Positions 8,853 through 18,530 of a DNA stretch of 64,000 nt are shown here, in pieces. A program made the translations under genes and the position numbers. This DNA is from Chlorobium sp. (lineage in GTDB: Bacteria; Bacteroidota; Chlorobiia; Chlorobiales; Chlorobiaceae). The notes below the pieces were generated by a model. That model was not told the origin of the DNA and ran no database searches. It saw only the letters and a list, made by a program, of their open reading frames with translations. The stretch spans positions 310,001-374,000 of the forward strand of contig SZXW01000010.1 of the NCBI GenBank assembly GCA_005862285.1, written 5' to 3'. Every line of letters begins with the position of its first letter. Position 1 is the first letter of the stretch.

Positions 8853-10427
8853 CTATTTCAGGTTCTCGATAACGAAATAGGCAAGCGCCGAACCTGAAAT
8901 GGCACAAAACGTATTGACCAGATCGTTGTTGACAAAGGGGATTCCTTTAAGGAGCCTGTTTTCAACCAGTACACCATCAGGGGCGACGCTATGGGTCCGT
9001 TCCGTCACTTTTTCCCTGATAGGGTCAAAATACTGAGCCTGGACCGTAGCTCCAAAAAAACTGTCAACAAGACTTGCAAGAAGTCCTGAAAAACCGATCA
9101 GGAGAAGTGACTGAATGATGCCGAAAGATACAACCCACTGAACATTCATGAGCACCGAGCTTGCACAGATGAACAGAGAACCTATGAAAGCACCTGATGT
9201 CCCCGGAACGGACACTCCGCCGGAGGTCCCGACCGGAACTTCCTTGAACGTAGTGATAAGCCAGGCTTTGGGGTTCGGCCACATGGTGCCGATTTCCGTT
9301 GCCCACGTATCTGCCTGGACAGCCGCAAGCGTTCCGAGATAAGCGAAAAATATCGCCGGATCGTTCGTCAGTGAAAAGACGATCATCATTATCCATGCTA
9401 TCCCTCCGTTGGCATAGACCTGACCGGCATCACGCTGGGATCCTTTCTCGAAAACGAGATCGAATTTCGCCTTCCTTTTTTTGCCCAGCTTCGAGAGGAC
9501 CGAGGAAAGAAGGTAGAATGTGAGCAGAGGCACCGTCCAGGTCAACCCGCCGATACCGAAAATCGTGGTCCCGAGAAGGAAGGTGGCCGTAGCGCCACTG
9601 TTGTTGAGAAACTTGACCTTGATGGAAAAAACAGCGAGCAGAAATGCAAAAAGCCCTCCGATAAGGAAATTTCCAAGCTGAACGGTATGGTTCACTTCGA
9701 GAACATAGAGCACATACGATATCGAAGCGGGAATGAAAAAATTGTCGAGACCATGGGAGAGCATCGCTTCGACAGCCGTTGCCACAAGGGCGAGAAGCAG
9801 TGCGAGGGCCAGAAGCATCAGGACCGGCTGCCCGGAAAGTCCGCCGCTGAAATTCGTGTTGAAAACCATGAACCCGACAGAGAGCAGCAGGAACGAGCAT
9901 AAAAACATCGTGACAGAGCCTTCGATGGTTTTCGGGCTTTTCGTCAGATGCTCGATATGTTTCTTACCAACCGAGCTGCCGACCAGCGCGGCAAGCGAAT
10001 CGCCTATCCCCATGACAAGCATTGAAAGCTGGAGTATCCATTTATGTGATTCCCACAGGAAAAGGATCTGGATCAGCAATATGAGAGGGAAATAAATCGA
10101 GCCGTAGCTTTTTACCGCACCCGGCTGAGCTTCGCTGATGCCATGACCGGAAAGCAGGGATCTGAACCACCCGAATTTCAGGTTGAGGCTGCCGAGAACT
10201 ATGAGAAACAAGGCGGCAAGAGCTGGATAAAAGTTTGACTGGAAATAGTCCGGCAGGAAAAAAATGGCGACACCGAGGGAAAAATGAACAACTTTTCTGG
10301 CGACTAAGGTATTGACGCTGAATTTCCTCGTCAGCATTTCCGCAAGAAGCACAAAAAACAAAACGAGGCTGATGGTCAGAAAAAAGGCCGGGAGGTCATG
10401 CGGCAAAGGATCTTGAAGGTTCAGCAT
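8853..10427 (-). CDS. Fusion of a phytol/dolichol kinase-like domain with a DUF92 (VTE6/TMEM19) domain
   Basis: A 524-residue polytopic membrane protein with two recognisable halves. Residues about 1-235 resemble the phytol/dolichol kinase and CTP-transferase family (RKVVHFSLG near 44-52; GIGDSLAALVGSSVGKKH near 140-160; about seven membrane helices). Residues about 250-524 are a DUF92 domain (LGTLAAVQADTWATEIG, then GTSGGVSVPGTSGAFIGS). In plants the separate proteins VTE5 and VTE6 carry out phytol to phytyl-phosphate to phytyl-diphosphate, so the fusion suggests both steps in one membrane protein. The natural alcohol here could be phytol or farnesol, both of which esterify bacteriochlorophylls in green sulfur bacteria; this is inference. 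It ends 48 bases before tolQ on the same strand. Confidence 0.8.
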   Translation of the reverse strand: MLNLQDPLPHDLPAFFLTISLVLFFVLLAEMLTRKFSVNTLVARKVVHFSLGVAIFFLPDYFQSNFYPALAALFLIVLGSLNLKFGWFRSLLSGHGISEAQPGAVKSYGSIYFPLILLIQILFLWESHKWILQLSMLVMGIGDSLAALVGSSVGKKHIEHLTKSPKTIEGSVTMFLCSFLLLSVGFMVFNTNFSGGLSGQPVLMLLALALLLALVATAVEAMLSHGLDNFFIPASISYVLYVLEVNHTVQLGNFLIGGLFAFLLAVFSIKVKFLNNSGATATFLLGTTIFGIGGLTWTVPLLTFYLLSSVLSKLGKKRKAKFDLVFEKGSQRDAGQVYANGGIAWIMMIVFSLTNDPAIFFAYLGTLAAVQADTWATEIGTMWPNPKAWLITTFKEVPVGTSGGVSVPGTSGAFIGSLFICASSVLMNVQWVVSFGIIQSLLLIGFSGLLASLVDSFFGATVQAQYFDPIREKVTERTHSVAPDGVLVENRLLKGIPFVNNDLVNTFCAISGSALAYFVIENLK

Positions 10428-10547
10428 GGTTCTGATTTGTTATTTACTTGAAAAAAACACTGAACAGTACTCTGAATGCATAAAAAATATCATTTTAACT
10501 CTTCAGAATAAAAAGTAAACATCATGGACAGTGTAATTTTTTTGTTT

Positions 10548-10576
10548 TTGTTTTAATAAAACTTTCACATTAAATT
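10548..10576 (+). promoter_or_regulatory. Candidate sigma-70 promoter of the ilv-leu operon
   Basis: TTGTTT (10548-10553) and TAAATT (10571-10576) are separated by 17 bases in an AT-rich stretch, and fall about 45 bases before the leader peptide ATG. Matches to consensus are only partial, so this is a weak call supported mainly by spacing and position. Confidence 0.35.
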
Positions 10577-10622
10577 GCGGTGATTATTTAGTTTTCTTAT
10601 TGGAAGAAACCTGTTCGCGTCA

Positions 10623-10796
10623 ATGTCCGCATCTGATCAGCATAATGTTCATTCCTGCAGGAGTTCCTGTGCTTCTGCATCAATAACTCCTTCAGGCCGC
10701 ACTGCCCGGGCAGAGCAGCTGTCGAACGCCTTCTCTTCCAGGATCGGAATCGTCATCCCAGTGGTGCTCCCGGTAGTGAGCATTATTATACTCTGA
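10623..10796 (+). CDS. ilv operon leader peptide (attenuator), 57 aa
   Basis: A short open frame from the ATG at 10623 to TGA at 10794-10796, placed 117 bases before ilvD. Its last 17 residues read IGIVIPVVLPVVSIIIL: 14 of 17 are Ile, Val or Leu, precisely the three products of the operon downstream. This is the signature of a ribosome-stalling leader peptide as in enterobacterial ilv operons. The N-terminal 40 residues are Ser/Ala-rich without recognisable domains. No other in-frame ATG, GTG or TTG exists before the Ile/Val/Leu run, so the start is fairly firm, though the ribosome binding site is weak (GGAAGAAACC). Hairpins that could act as terminator and antiterminator follow. Homologues with covarying hairpins would settle it. 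Confidence 0.8.
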   Translation: MSASDQHNVHSCRSSCASASITPSGRTARAEQLSNAFSSRIGIVIPVVLPVVSIIIL

Positions 10797-10881
10797 TTTT
10801 CAGAGCCGGTCCCAAGTCCATTTACCTCTTTCAGACTATTCATTTCAGTGGCTTCGGGAACGGCGCTACCCAGGATTTTTT
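10791..10881 (+). promoter_or_regulatory. Candidate transcription attenuator of the ilv-leu operon
   Basis: Two overlapping hairpins follow the leader codons. The first, CTCTGA-TTT-TCAGAG (10791-10805), contains the leader stop codon. The second pairs 10802-10816 with 10852-10867 (AGAGCCGGTCCCAAG against CTTCGGGAACGGCGCT, a few mismatches) and is followed 8 bases later by six T residues (10876-10881). A ribosome reaching the stop codon would block the first hairpin and allow the second, which could terminate. A ribosome stalled on Ile/Val/Leu codons would leave the first free. The logic is inferred and the stem-to-T-run distance is longer than usual. Confidence 0.5.
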
Positions 10882-10913
10882 GTTGTTTAAAAAAATAAAA
10901 TACTGATAATGAA

Positions 10914-12611
10914 ATGAGATCTGATACCATAAAAAAAGGGTTTGAAAAAGCTCCACACCGCAGTCTGCTTAAAGCGACCGGTTCAATCGCTTCCGACAAT
11001 GATTTCAAAAAACCCTTTATCGGGATCTGCAACTCTTTCAACGAGCTGATCCCCGGCCATGCCCACCTGCAGGAATTTGGCAGGATAGCGAAGGAAGAGG
11101 TCCGCAAGGCCGGCGGCGTTCCTTTCGAGTTCAATACGATCGGGGTCTGTGACGGCATCGCCATGGGGCATATCGGCATGCGGTATTCACTCGCGAGCCG
11201 CGAGCTGATAGCCGACAGTGTTGAAACCGTCGCGGAGGCACACCGTCTCGACGGACTGGTCTGCATTCCCAACTGCGACAAGATCACACCGGGAATGATG
11301 ATGGCCGCGCTTCGCATCAACATACCCGTCATCTTCGTTTCCGGCGGTCCGATGAAGGCGGGCCATACCCCCTCAGGCAAAACCGTCGACCTGATCTCGG
11401 TTTTCGAAGCGGTGGGCCAGTACAGTACCGGAAACATCAGCGAAAGCGAACTTCAGTCTTATGAAGACAACGCCTGTCCCGGATGCGGCTCCTGCTCCGG
11501 CATGTTCACCGCCAACTCGATGAACTGCCTGTGCGAGGCGCTCGGGTTCGCATTGCCCGGCAACGGCACTATCCTCGCCCAGGATCCGAGACGGATCGAT
11601 CTTGTCAGGGAGGCTTCCCGCCGAATCGTCGGGCTCGTGAACGAAAACGTGAGGCCAAGGGACATCCTTACGAGAAAAGCGCTCCTGAACGCATTTGCTC
11701 TCGATTTCGCGATGGGTGGAAGCACCAACACCATCCTCCACTCGCTCGCTATCGCCACGGAAGCGGAACTTGATTTCGATTTTTCGGAACTGAACGGACT
11801 TTCGGCAAGGACGCCATACATCTGCAAAGTGAGCCCCGCCACTATGGATGTCCATATCGAGGACGTTGACCGTGCCGGCGGCGTTTCAGCAATTCTGAAA
11901 GAGCTCTCTAAAATCGACGGTCTGCTCGATCTCTCGGCAATGACCGTAACCGGAAGGACACTTGGCGAAAACATCGCCGATGCGGATGTCAATGACCGTA
12001 CGGTCATCAGGAGCATCGAGAACCCGTATTCAGCGACCGGAGGCCTTGCCGTGCTCTACGGCAACCTCGCTCCGCAGGGTGCCGTGGTGAAAACCGGAGC
12101 GGTCGCACCGGAAATGATGAAGCATACCGGTCCTGCAAAGGTATACGACTGTCAGGACGATGCGATCAAAGGCATCATGGACGGAGACGTGAAAGCCGGC
12201 GATGTCGTGGTTATCCGCTACGAAGGACCCAAAGGCGGGCCTGGAATGCCGGAGATGCTCTCCCCTACCAGCGTGATCATGGGACGCGGCCTCGGGTCAT
12301 CGGTAGCACTCATCACCGACGGACGTTTTTCGGGAGGATCGAGGGGCGCGTGTATCGGGCATGTATCACCGGAAGCTGCAGAAAAAGGCCCTATCGCCGC
12401 ACTGCAGACGGGAGACACGATAACCATCGATATTCCCGGGAGAAGCATTTCAGTGAACCTTTCGGCAGAAACAATAGCCGAGCGGCTCTCCGCTCTGAAG
12501 GAATTCGAACCGAAAATCAAGAAGGGCTATCTGGCAAGGTATTCCCAGCTGGTAACATCGGCAAATACCGGCGCAGTCCTTAAAAGCCCTGTTTCCTGTG
12601 AAATCAAATAA
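10914..12611 (+). CDS. ilvD: Dihydroxy-acid dehydratase
   Basis: A 565-residue iron-sulfur dehydratase that converts 2,3-dihydroxy-isovalerate and 2,3-dihydroxy-methylvalerate to the 2-oxo acids, the penultimate step of Val and Ile synthesis. The IlvD/Edd family cysteines are present in [26 protein letters not shown] and [19 protein letters not shown]. The Mg/substrate regions [12 protein letters not shown] and [10 protein letters not shown] are also seen. Length is normal. It is the first structural gene of a nine-gene operon and is preceded by an Ile/Val/Leu-rich leader peptide. ilvB starts 11 bases after it. Confidence 0.97.
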   Translation: MRSDTIKKGFEKAPHRSLLKATGSIASDNDFKKPFIGICNSFNELIPGHAHLQEFGRIAKEEVRKAGGVPFEFNTIGVCDGIAMGHIGMRYSLASRELIADSVETVAEAHRLDGLVCIPNCDKITPGMMMAALRINIPVIFVSGGPMKAGHTPSGKTVDLISVFEAVGQYSTGNISESELQSYEDNACPGCGSCSGMFTANSMNCLCEALGFALPGNGTILAQDPRRIDLVREASRRIVGLVNENVRPRDILTRKALLNAFALDFAMGGSTNTILHSLAIATEAELDFDFSELNGLSARTPYICKVSPATMDVHIEDVDRAGGVSAILKELSKIDGLLDLSAMTVTGRTLGENIADADVNDRTVIRSIENPYSATGGLAVLYGNLAPQGAVVKTGAVAPEMMKHTGPAKVYDCQDDAIKGIMDGDVKAGDVVVIRYEGPKGGPGMPEMLSPTSVIMGRGLGSSVALITDGRFSGGSRGACIGHVSPEAAEKGPIAALQTGDTITIDIPGRSISVNLSAETIAERLSALKEFEPKIKKGYLARYSQLVTSANTGAVLKSPVSCEIK

Positions 12612-12622
12612 ATATAGAAGCT

Positions 12623-14344
12623 ATGCATACAACAGGCCAGATACTGAATGGATCGGAAATATTCTTCGAATGCCTGCGGCGTGAAAACGTCGAATATATC
12701 TTCGGGTACCCCGGAGGATCGCTGCTGAAAGTCTACGAGACGCTCCATGATGTCGAAGACATCAGACACATCCTTGTCCGTCACGAACAGGGCGCGACCC
12801 ACATGGCGGAAGGATATGCGCGTGCCACCGGCAAACCCGGCGTCGTCCTCGTCACGTCGGGGCCAGGCGCAACCAACACCGTCACCGGCATTGCCAATGC
12901 CTACATGGACTCATCTCCGATAGTTGTTTTCACGGGCCAGGTTCCGAGCTCGCTTATCGGCAATGACGCATTCCAGGAAGCCGATATCGTGGGCATAACC
13001 AGGCCGATCACCAAGCACAACTTCCTGGTCAAGGATGTCAAAGAGCTCGCGATCACCATCCGCAAGGCCTTCTACCTCGCCACGACAGGCAGGCCCGGAC
13101 CGGTTGTCGTCGACATGCCCAAGGACGTCCTGGCTGCCACCTGCGCGTTCGAGTGGCCGGAAACCGTTGAAATCCGCGGTTTCAAACCGACATTCAAGTG
13201 CCACAAGAACCAGATCGAAAAAGCCGCGCACAAAATTGCGAAGGCAAAACGTCCGCTGCTCTACGTCGGAGGCGGCGTCATTACGGCAGAAGCATCGGAA
13301 GAGCTCCGGACACTGGCCATAAAATACAATATCCCGGTGACCATGACCCTGCAGGGACTTGGTTCCTTCCCGGGCAACCATCCCCTGAGCATGGGCATGC
13401 TCGGCATGCACGGCACTTACTGGGCTAACCAGGCGGTCAACAACTGCGACCTGCTCATCGCCGTCGGCGCCCGTTTCGATGACAGGGTTACCGGAAAAAT
13501 CGACGCGTTCGCTACGCAGGCATACAAAATCCACAACGATATCGACCCGACCAACGTCGACAAGAATATCAAGGTTGACCTGCCTGTCGTAGGCGACTCG
13601 AAGGATTTCCTCGCTTCCCTGCTTGAGGAGATGCCGGAAAAGACGGAAGATCGTGAGCCATGGCTTGCCGATATACAGAAGTGGCGCAAAAAATGTCCTC
13701 TCAGCTATACGATCGAACCGGATTCGCTGAAAACCGAGTTCGTGATCGAGGAGGTTTCGAAACAGACTGCCGGTAATGCGGTTGTCGTTACCGATGTCGG
13801 CCAGCACCAGATGTGGACGACACAGTTTTATACGTTCCTGAACCCGCGCTCCATCATTTCGAGCGGAGGGCTCGGCACCATGGGCTACGGCCTTCCGGCA
13901 GCCATCGGCGCGGCGTTCGGCGTCACGGACCGCCCCATCATTCTTTTCTGCGGGGACGGCGGTTTCATGATGAACATCCAGGAACTTGTCACAGCGGTCT
14001 ACTCCAGGATACCGATCAAGATATTCCTGATCAACAACAGCTATCTCGGCATGGTACGCCAGTGGCAGGAGCTATTCCACAAGGAGAAGTACTCCTTCAC
14101 CGATCTCGGCGACAGCAATCCTGATTTTGTCAAGCTTGCCGAAGCGTTCGGATGCAAGGCCCTGATGGCCGACAACCCCGAAAATGCGAAGGAAGCGATC
14201 AAAATCGCCCTTGACTACAACGAGGGTCCGGTCCTTGTCGACTGCAGGGTTGTCAGAAAAGATATGGTATTCCCAATGGTGCCTGCGGGAGGAGCGATTT
14301 CGGATATGCTCCTTGCAAGGTTAAACCCTAAAACAATGGTTTGA
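12623..14344 (+). CDS. ilvB: Acetolactate synthase, large (catalytic) subunit
   Basis: A 573-residue TPP enzyme of the acetohydroxyacid synthase type, joining two pyruvates to acetolactate (Val/Leu) or pyruvate with 2-oxobutanoate (Ile). Seen are the activating glutamate in VRHEQGATHMAEGYAR, the FAD-binding middle region GMLGMHGTYWAN, and the TPP/Mg motif GDGGFMMNIQELVTAV followed by NNSYLGMVRQWQ. It lacks the His-His pair of decarboxylases. The regulatory subunit gene follows 8 bases after the stop codon. Confidence 0.97.
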   Translation: MHTTGQILNGSEIFFECLRRENVEYIFGYPGGSLLKVYETLHDVEDIRHILVRHEQGATHMAEGYARATGKPGVVLVTSGPGATNTVTGIANAYMDSSPIVVFTGQVPSSLIGNDAFQEADIVGITRPITKHNFLVKDVKELAITIRKAFYLATTGRPGPVVVDMPKDVLAATCAFEWPETVEIRGFKPTFKCHKNQIEKAAHKIAKAKRPLLYVGGGVITAEASEELRTLAIKYNIPVTMTLQGLGSFPGNHPLSMGMLGMHGTYWANQAVNNCDLLIAVGARFDDRVTGKIDAFATQAYKIHNDIDPTNVDKNIKVDLPVVGDSKDFLASLLEEMPEKTEDREPWLADIQKWRKKCPLSYTIEPDSLKTEFVIEEVSKQTAGNAVVVTDVGQHQMWTTQFYTFLNPRSIISSGGLGTMGYGLPAAIGAAFGVTDRPIILFCGDGGFMMNIQELVTAVYSRIPIKIFLINNSYLGMVRQWQELFHKEKYSFTDLGDSNPDFVKLAEAFGCKALMADNPENAKEAIKIALDYNEGPVLVDCRVVRKDMVFPMVPAGGAISDMLLARLNPKTMV

Positions 14345-14352
14345 ATCGGACT

Positions 14353-14829
14353 ATGAAGCACATCATTTCTGTTCTCGTCGAAAACAGGTTCGGCTCCCTT
14401 AACCGCGTCGCAGCCATGTTCAGCGCTCGCGGGTTCAATCTGGAAAGCATCTCCATCGGTGAAACCGAGGACCCGGAAATCTCGCGTATGACGATCGTGA
14501 CAAGGGGTGACGACCAGATCATCAACCAGGTGCTAAAGCAGCTCAACCGGCTGATCGACACCATCAAGGTCACCGACCTGACAAGGCAGCCCCATGTCGA
14601 AAGGGAGTTGCTGCTGATGACGCTGAAGCTCAGCAAAACCACGCAGCACGAGATTTTTGAGCTCATCAACGTTTTTAAAGGAAAAGTCGTGGATATAAAG
14701 CAAAAATCCATTACTATTGAGGTCATCGGTTCTCCGGACAAGATCAATACGTCCATTGATATCTTCAAGCCCTATGGTATAAAGGAGCTTGCCCGTTCCG
14801 GCGTTGTCGCGATACACCGGGGAGAATGA
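14353..14829 (+). CDS. ilvN: Acetolactate synthase, small (regulatory) subunit
   Basis: A 158-residue regulatory subunit with an N-terminal ACT domain (HIISVLVENRFGSLNRVAAM, residues about 3-75) that binds valine and gives feedback control, and a C-terminal domain (MTLKLSKTTQHEIFELI). The ATG at 14353 is chosen; an in-frame TTG at 14341 would overlap the ilvB stop codon. It pairs with IlvB, encoded immediately upstream. Confidence 0.95.
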   Translation: MKHIISVLVENRFGSLNRVAAMFSARGFNLESISIGETEDPEISRMTIVTRGDDQIINQVLKQLNRLIDTIKVTDLTRQPHVERELLLMTLKLSKTTQHEIFELINVFKGKVVDIKQKSITIEVIGSPDKINTSIDIFKPYGIKELARSGVVAIHRGE

Positions 14830-14862
14830 ACTATTTTATCAATCAATCTAAACTATTCGAAG

Positions 14863-15855
14863 ATGAACGTTTACTATGAGCAGGATGCCGATCTCGGTTA
14901 TCTCCAGGGGAAAAATATAGCGATACTCGGTTACGGCAGTCAGGGCCATGCTCATGCCCTGAACCTCAAGGACAGCGGCCTGAACGTCTGTGTGGGCCTC
15001 CGCCCCGACAGTTCCTCCTGTGCAAAGGCAAGGGAAGCCGGTCTCCAGGTCAACACGGTTGCCGATGCAGCGAAATGGGCCGATATCATCATGGTGCTCC
15101 TGCCCGACCAGTACCAGAAAACCATCTATGAAAACGAGATCCTGCCGAACCTGGTTCCGGGCAACACACTCGCTTTCGCTCATGGTTTCAATATCCATTA
15201 CAAGCAGATCGTACCGCCTGAAACGATAAACGTCATCATGATCGCGCCGAAAAGCCCCGGCCATCTCGTCCGCCGCACCTTCACCGAAGGCAACGGCGTA
15301 CCGTGCCTTATCGCCGTTCACCAGGATTATACCGGTGAGGCGAAACAGCAGGCTCTCGCTTGGGCGAAAGGCCTCGGCGGCACAAAAGCCGGCGTTATAG
15401 AAACAAACATCAAGGACGAAACCGAAACCGACCTGTTCGGCGAACAGGCCGTGCTCTGCGGCGGATCTGCCGAACTGATCAAGGCCGGGTTCGAAACCCT
15501 TGTCGAAGCCGGATATCCGGAAGAGCTTGCCTATTTCGAGTGCATGCACGAGTTGAAGCTTATCGTCGACCTCTATTATGAAGGCGGCCTTTCAAGAATG
15601 AACTTTTCCGTCAGCGATACGGCAGAGTACGGCGGCATGACCCGCGGACCCCGCGTCATCACCCCGGCGGTGAAGGCTGAAATGAAGAAAATCCTCACCG
15701 AAGTTCAGGACGGTCGTTTCGCGAAAGAGTTCATCGACGAGTGCAACGGAGGCTACAAAAACCTTTCCCAGCTGAGAAAGGACAACAGCGGCCATCCGAT
15801 CGAAAAAGTCGGCGCCAAGCTTCGCGACATGATGAGCTGGCTTGTCAGGAAATAA
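14863..15855 (+). CDS. ilvC: Ketol-acid reductoisomerase (class I)
   Basis: A 330-residue NADPH-dependent enzyme. It rearranges and reduces acetolactate or acetohydroxybutyrate to the dihydroxy acids used by IlvD. The Rossmann nucleotide-binding motif is [16 protein letters not shown] (about 22-37). Metal-binding acidic residues lie in [14 protein letters not shown] and the C-terminal knotted domain includes [14 protein letters not shown]. Length is typical for the short class I form. It begins 33 bases after ilvN. Confidence 0.97.
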   Translation: MNVYYEQDADLGYLQGKNIAILGYGSQGHAHALNLKDSGLNVCVGLRPDSSSCAKAREAGLQVNTVADAAKWADIIMVLLPDQYQKTIYENEILPNLVPGNTLAFAHGFNIHYKQIVPPETINVIMIAPKSPGHLVRRTFTEGNGVPCLIAVHQDYTGEAKQQALAWAKGLGGTKAGVIETNIKDETETDLFGEQAVLCGGSAELIKAGFETLVEAGYPEELAYFECMHELKLIVDLYYEGGLSRMNFSVSDTAEYGGMTRGPRVITPAVKAEMKKILTEVQDGRFAKEFIDECNGGYKNLSQLRKDNSGHPIEKVGAKLRDMMSWLVRK

Positions 15856-15871
15856 GAAGGACGGGAGAATC

Positions 15872-16930
15872 ATGTACAGAATAGTTTCGATCCCGGGCGA
15901 CGGAATCGGCCCGGAAGTTGTCGCGGGGGCCCTCGAGGTACTCGGCACAGTTGCAAAAACACATGGACTTGAATATTCGGTCGAAGAGCACCCCTTCGGA
16001 GGTGCATCATATGACCTTCATGGTGAAATGCTCACCGAGGACACGCTCGAAGCATGCAGAAACTGCGATGCTGTCCTGCTTGGTGCGGTTGGAGGACCCA
16101 AATGGGAAAACCTGCCTCACGAAAAGAAACCGGAAGCAGCACTCCTGAGGATACGCAAGGAGCTTGGACTTTTCGCGAACCTCAGGCCGGCGAAGGTTTA
16201 CGACGCACTTGTCGATGCTTCGTCGCTGAAGGACGAGGTGGTCAGGGGCACCGACTTCCTCGTGTTCAGGGAGCTCACTGGCGGCATCTATTTCGGACAG
16301 CCCCGCGGATATGACGAGAACCGCGGCTGGAATACCATGGTATACGAACGCTACGAAGTCGAACGCATTGCCAGGCTCGCTTTCGAGGCGGCCCGCAAGC
16401 GGACGGGCAGGGTCATGTCCATCGACAAGGCAAACGTGCTCGAAGTCTCCCAGTTCTGGAGGAACGTCGTGCACGAGGTACACAAGGAGTATCAGGATGT
16501 TGAACTGAGCGATATGTATGTCGACAATGCAGCGATGCAGATCGTCCGCAACCCGAAGCAGTTCGATGTCATCGTAACCGGCAACCTCTTCGGCGACATA
16601 CTCAGCGACATCGCCGGTATGATCACCGGCAGCCTCGGTATGCTGCCTTCGGCCAGCATCGGCACAAAACATGCACTGTACGAGCCTATCCACGGCAGCG
16701 CGCCGGACATCGCGGGCAGGAACATCGCCAATCCGATCGCGACCATCGCTTCGCTTGCCATGATGTTCGAGCACAGTTTCCGCAGAACGGACATTGCTTC
16801 GGAAATCTATGAAGCGATCGAGAACGCGCTCGCTTCCGGCATCAGGACCGCAGATATCGCGAAACCGGGTGAAAAGAGTGTTTCGACAACCGATATGACA
16901 AATACAATCGTCAGGCACCTCGGCGCCTGA
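15872..16930 (+). CDS. leuB: 3-isopropylmalate dehydrogenase
   Basis: A 352-residue NAD-dependent decarboxylating dehydrogenase of leucine synthesis. It also handles the methylmalate intermediate of the citramalate isoleucine route. Motifs are IPGDGIGPEVV at the N-terminus, RKELGLFANLRPAK, FRELTGGIYFGQPRG, and the metal/substrate site NLFGDILSDIAGMITGSLG. The ATG at 15872 has a good ribosome binding site (AAGAAGGACGGGAG); an upstream TTG at 15842 would overlap ilvC. Confidence 0.97.
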   Translation: MYRIVSIPGDGIGPEVVAGALEVLGTVAKTHGLEYSVEEHPFGGASYDLHGEMLTEDTLEACRNCDAVLLGAVGGPKWENLPHEKKPEAALLRIRKELGLFANLRPAKVYDALVDASSLKDEVVRGTDFLVFRELTGGIYFGQPRGYDENRGWNTMVYERYEVERIARLAFEAARKRTGRVMSIDKANVLEVSQFWRNVVHEVHKEYQDVELSDMYVDNAAMQIVRNPKQFDVIVTGNLFGDILSDIAGMITGSLGMLPSASIGTKHALYEPIHGSAPDIAGRNIANPIATIASLAMMFEHSFRRTDIASEIYEAIENALASGIRTADIAKPGEKSVSTTDMTNTIVRHLGA

Positions 16931-16952
16931 CAAAACAGAGGCTGAAGGTAAC

Positions 16953-18524
16953 GTGAGAGAAAAAATCCTGGTTTTCGATACAACGCTGCGCGACGGAGAG
17001 CAGTCCCCAGGGGCCTCCCTGAATGTTCAGGAAAAGGTTGAGATTGCCCGTCAGCTCGAAAAGCTCGGTGTGGATGTGATAGAAGCCGGTTTTCCGGCTT
17101 CTTCCCCTCTGCAGCTCGAGGCGGTGCAGCGTATCTGCTCGGAATCGCAAACGGTCATCGCGGCGCTTGCCAGAGCGGTGGAAAATGATATCACCGCTGC
17201 ATGGAAGGCGCTGAAAGATGCCGGCAAACCGAGGATCCATACCTTCATCAGCACATCCGAAATCCACATTCTCGGCAAGTTCGGAAGCGACCGCTACGGA
17301 ACAAGCCTTCAGGAAAAACAGCGGACCGTGCTTCAGATGGCGGTCGATGCCGTGAAGTTCGCGAAAACCTTCACACCCGATGTGGAGTTTTCAGCCGAAG
17401 ACGCCGGAAGGACCGATCCTTGTTACCTTGCCGAAATAATCGGTGCGGTTATCGAAGCCGGAGCCACAACGGTCAATATACCCGATACTACCGGCTACAC
17501 GTGGCCATCCGAATTCGGTGAAAAAATAGCCCGACTTTTCGCAAATGTGCCGAATATCGGCAATGCCGTGGTGAGCGTGCACTGCCATAACGACCTCGGC
17601 CTTGCCGTTGCCAATTCGCTCAGCGCCGTCGAGCATGGCGCCCGCCAGATCGAATGCGCTATGAACGGTATCGGCGAACGCGCAGGAAACGCTTCCCTCG
17701 AGGAAATCGTCATGGCACTGAAAGTCCGGAGCGACCTGCACAATTTCCGGACAGACATCGTGACCGAAGAAATTTACAACACCAGCCGCATGGTCTCCGC
17801 TTTCACCGGCATGATCATACAGCCCAACAAGGCAATTGTAGGTGACAACGCTTTCGCGCATGAATCCGGCATCCATCAGGACGGGATGCTGAAAAGCCGC
17901 GAGACTTATGAGGTCATGACACCCGAATCGGTCGGTGTGCCGCAGACAAGCATCGTGCTCGGACGCCATTCCGGCAAGCATGGCCTTCAGTCAAGGCTTC
18001 TTGCACTTGGCTATAAACTCGGCGACCAGGAACTTGAAGCTGTTTACCGCCGTTTCCTTGATATAGCCGACAAGAAAAAGGAAGTGTATGACGATGACCT
18101 GAGGGTGCTGATGGGAGATGAAATGAACAGGGCGGGAGAAACCTACGAGCTCGATTATATGCATATCAACAGCGGAACCGCATCGATCCCGACGGCAACC
18201 GTGAGGATCATACATGAAAACCAAGTGTATGAGGAATCCGCTACCGGCGACGGTCCGGTCGATGCCTGTTTCAGGGCTATCGAAAGGGCTCTCGGCATCG
18301 AATCGATGGTGAGCACCTACACCGTACGTTCCGCCACAGCCGGCAGGCAGGCCCTCGGTGAAGCCCTGGTTCGGATCAGGGACGGAAATATCTCATTCAA
18401 CGGAAGAGGTGTATCGACCGACATTATCGAAGCCAGCGCGAAAGCGTACCTTCAGGCACTCGGCCTGCGCAGGCTTCATGACGTGAACAATACAACCGAA
18501 ACAATAACAGACAACGGGGTTTAA
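16953..18524 (+). CDS. leuA: 2-isopropylmalate synthase
   Basis: A 523-residue enzyme that condenses acetyl-CoA with 2-oxoisovalerate, the first committed step to leucine. The HMGL-like TIM barrel has FDTTLRDGEQSPGASL at the start, VEFSAEDAGRTDPCYL, and metal ligands in HCHNDLGLAVANSL. The C-terminal third is the LeuA regulatory domain that binds leucine (VSTDIIEASAKAYLQAL). The start codon is GTG with GAAGGTAAC just upstream. It is a paralogue of the cimA product four genes downstream. Confidence 0.96.
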   Translation: MREKILVFDTTLRDGEQSPGASLNVQEKVEIARQLEKLGVDVIEAGFPASSPLQLEAVQRICSESQTVIAALARAVENDITAAWKALKDAGKPRIHTFISTSEIHILGKFGSDRYGTSLQEKQRTVLQMAVDAVKFAKTFTPDVEFSAEDAGRTDPCYLAEIIGAVIEAGATTVNIPDTTGYTWPSEFGEKIARLFANVPNIGNAVVSVHCHNDLGLAVANSLSAVEHGARQIECAMNGIGERAGNASLEEIVMALKVRSDLHNFRTDIVTEEIYNTSRMVSAFTGMIIQPNKAIVGDNAFAHESGIHQDGMLKSRETYEVMTPESVGVPQTSIVLGRHSGKHGLQSRLLALGYKLGDQELEAVYRRFLDIADKKKEVYDDDLRVLMGDEMNRAGETYELDYMHINSGTASIPTATVRIIHENQVYEESATGDGPVDACFRAIERALGIESMVSTYTVRSATAGRQALGEALVRIRDGNISFNGRGVSTDIIEASAKAYLQALGLRRLHDVNNTTETITDNGV

Positions 18525-18530
18525 CAAACC

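Noticed and set aside
10772-10870. GGTAGTG/CGCTACC pairing as the ilv antiterminator
   Set aside because: The left arm is inside the Ile/Val/Leu codons, so a stalled ribosome would cover it and the switch would work the wrong way round.
10649-11437. 262-codon minus-strand frame over the ilv leader and ilvD start
   Set aside because: Antisense to a certain gene and to the leader peptide; no recognisable domain.
12911-13807. 298-codon minus-strand frame
   Set aside because: Shadow of ilvB caused by codon bias; no domain or ribosome site.
16007-16933. 308-codon minus-strand frame
   Set aside because: Shadow of leuB, His/Asp-rich random composition.
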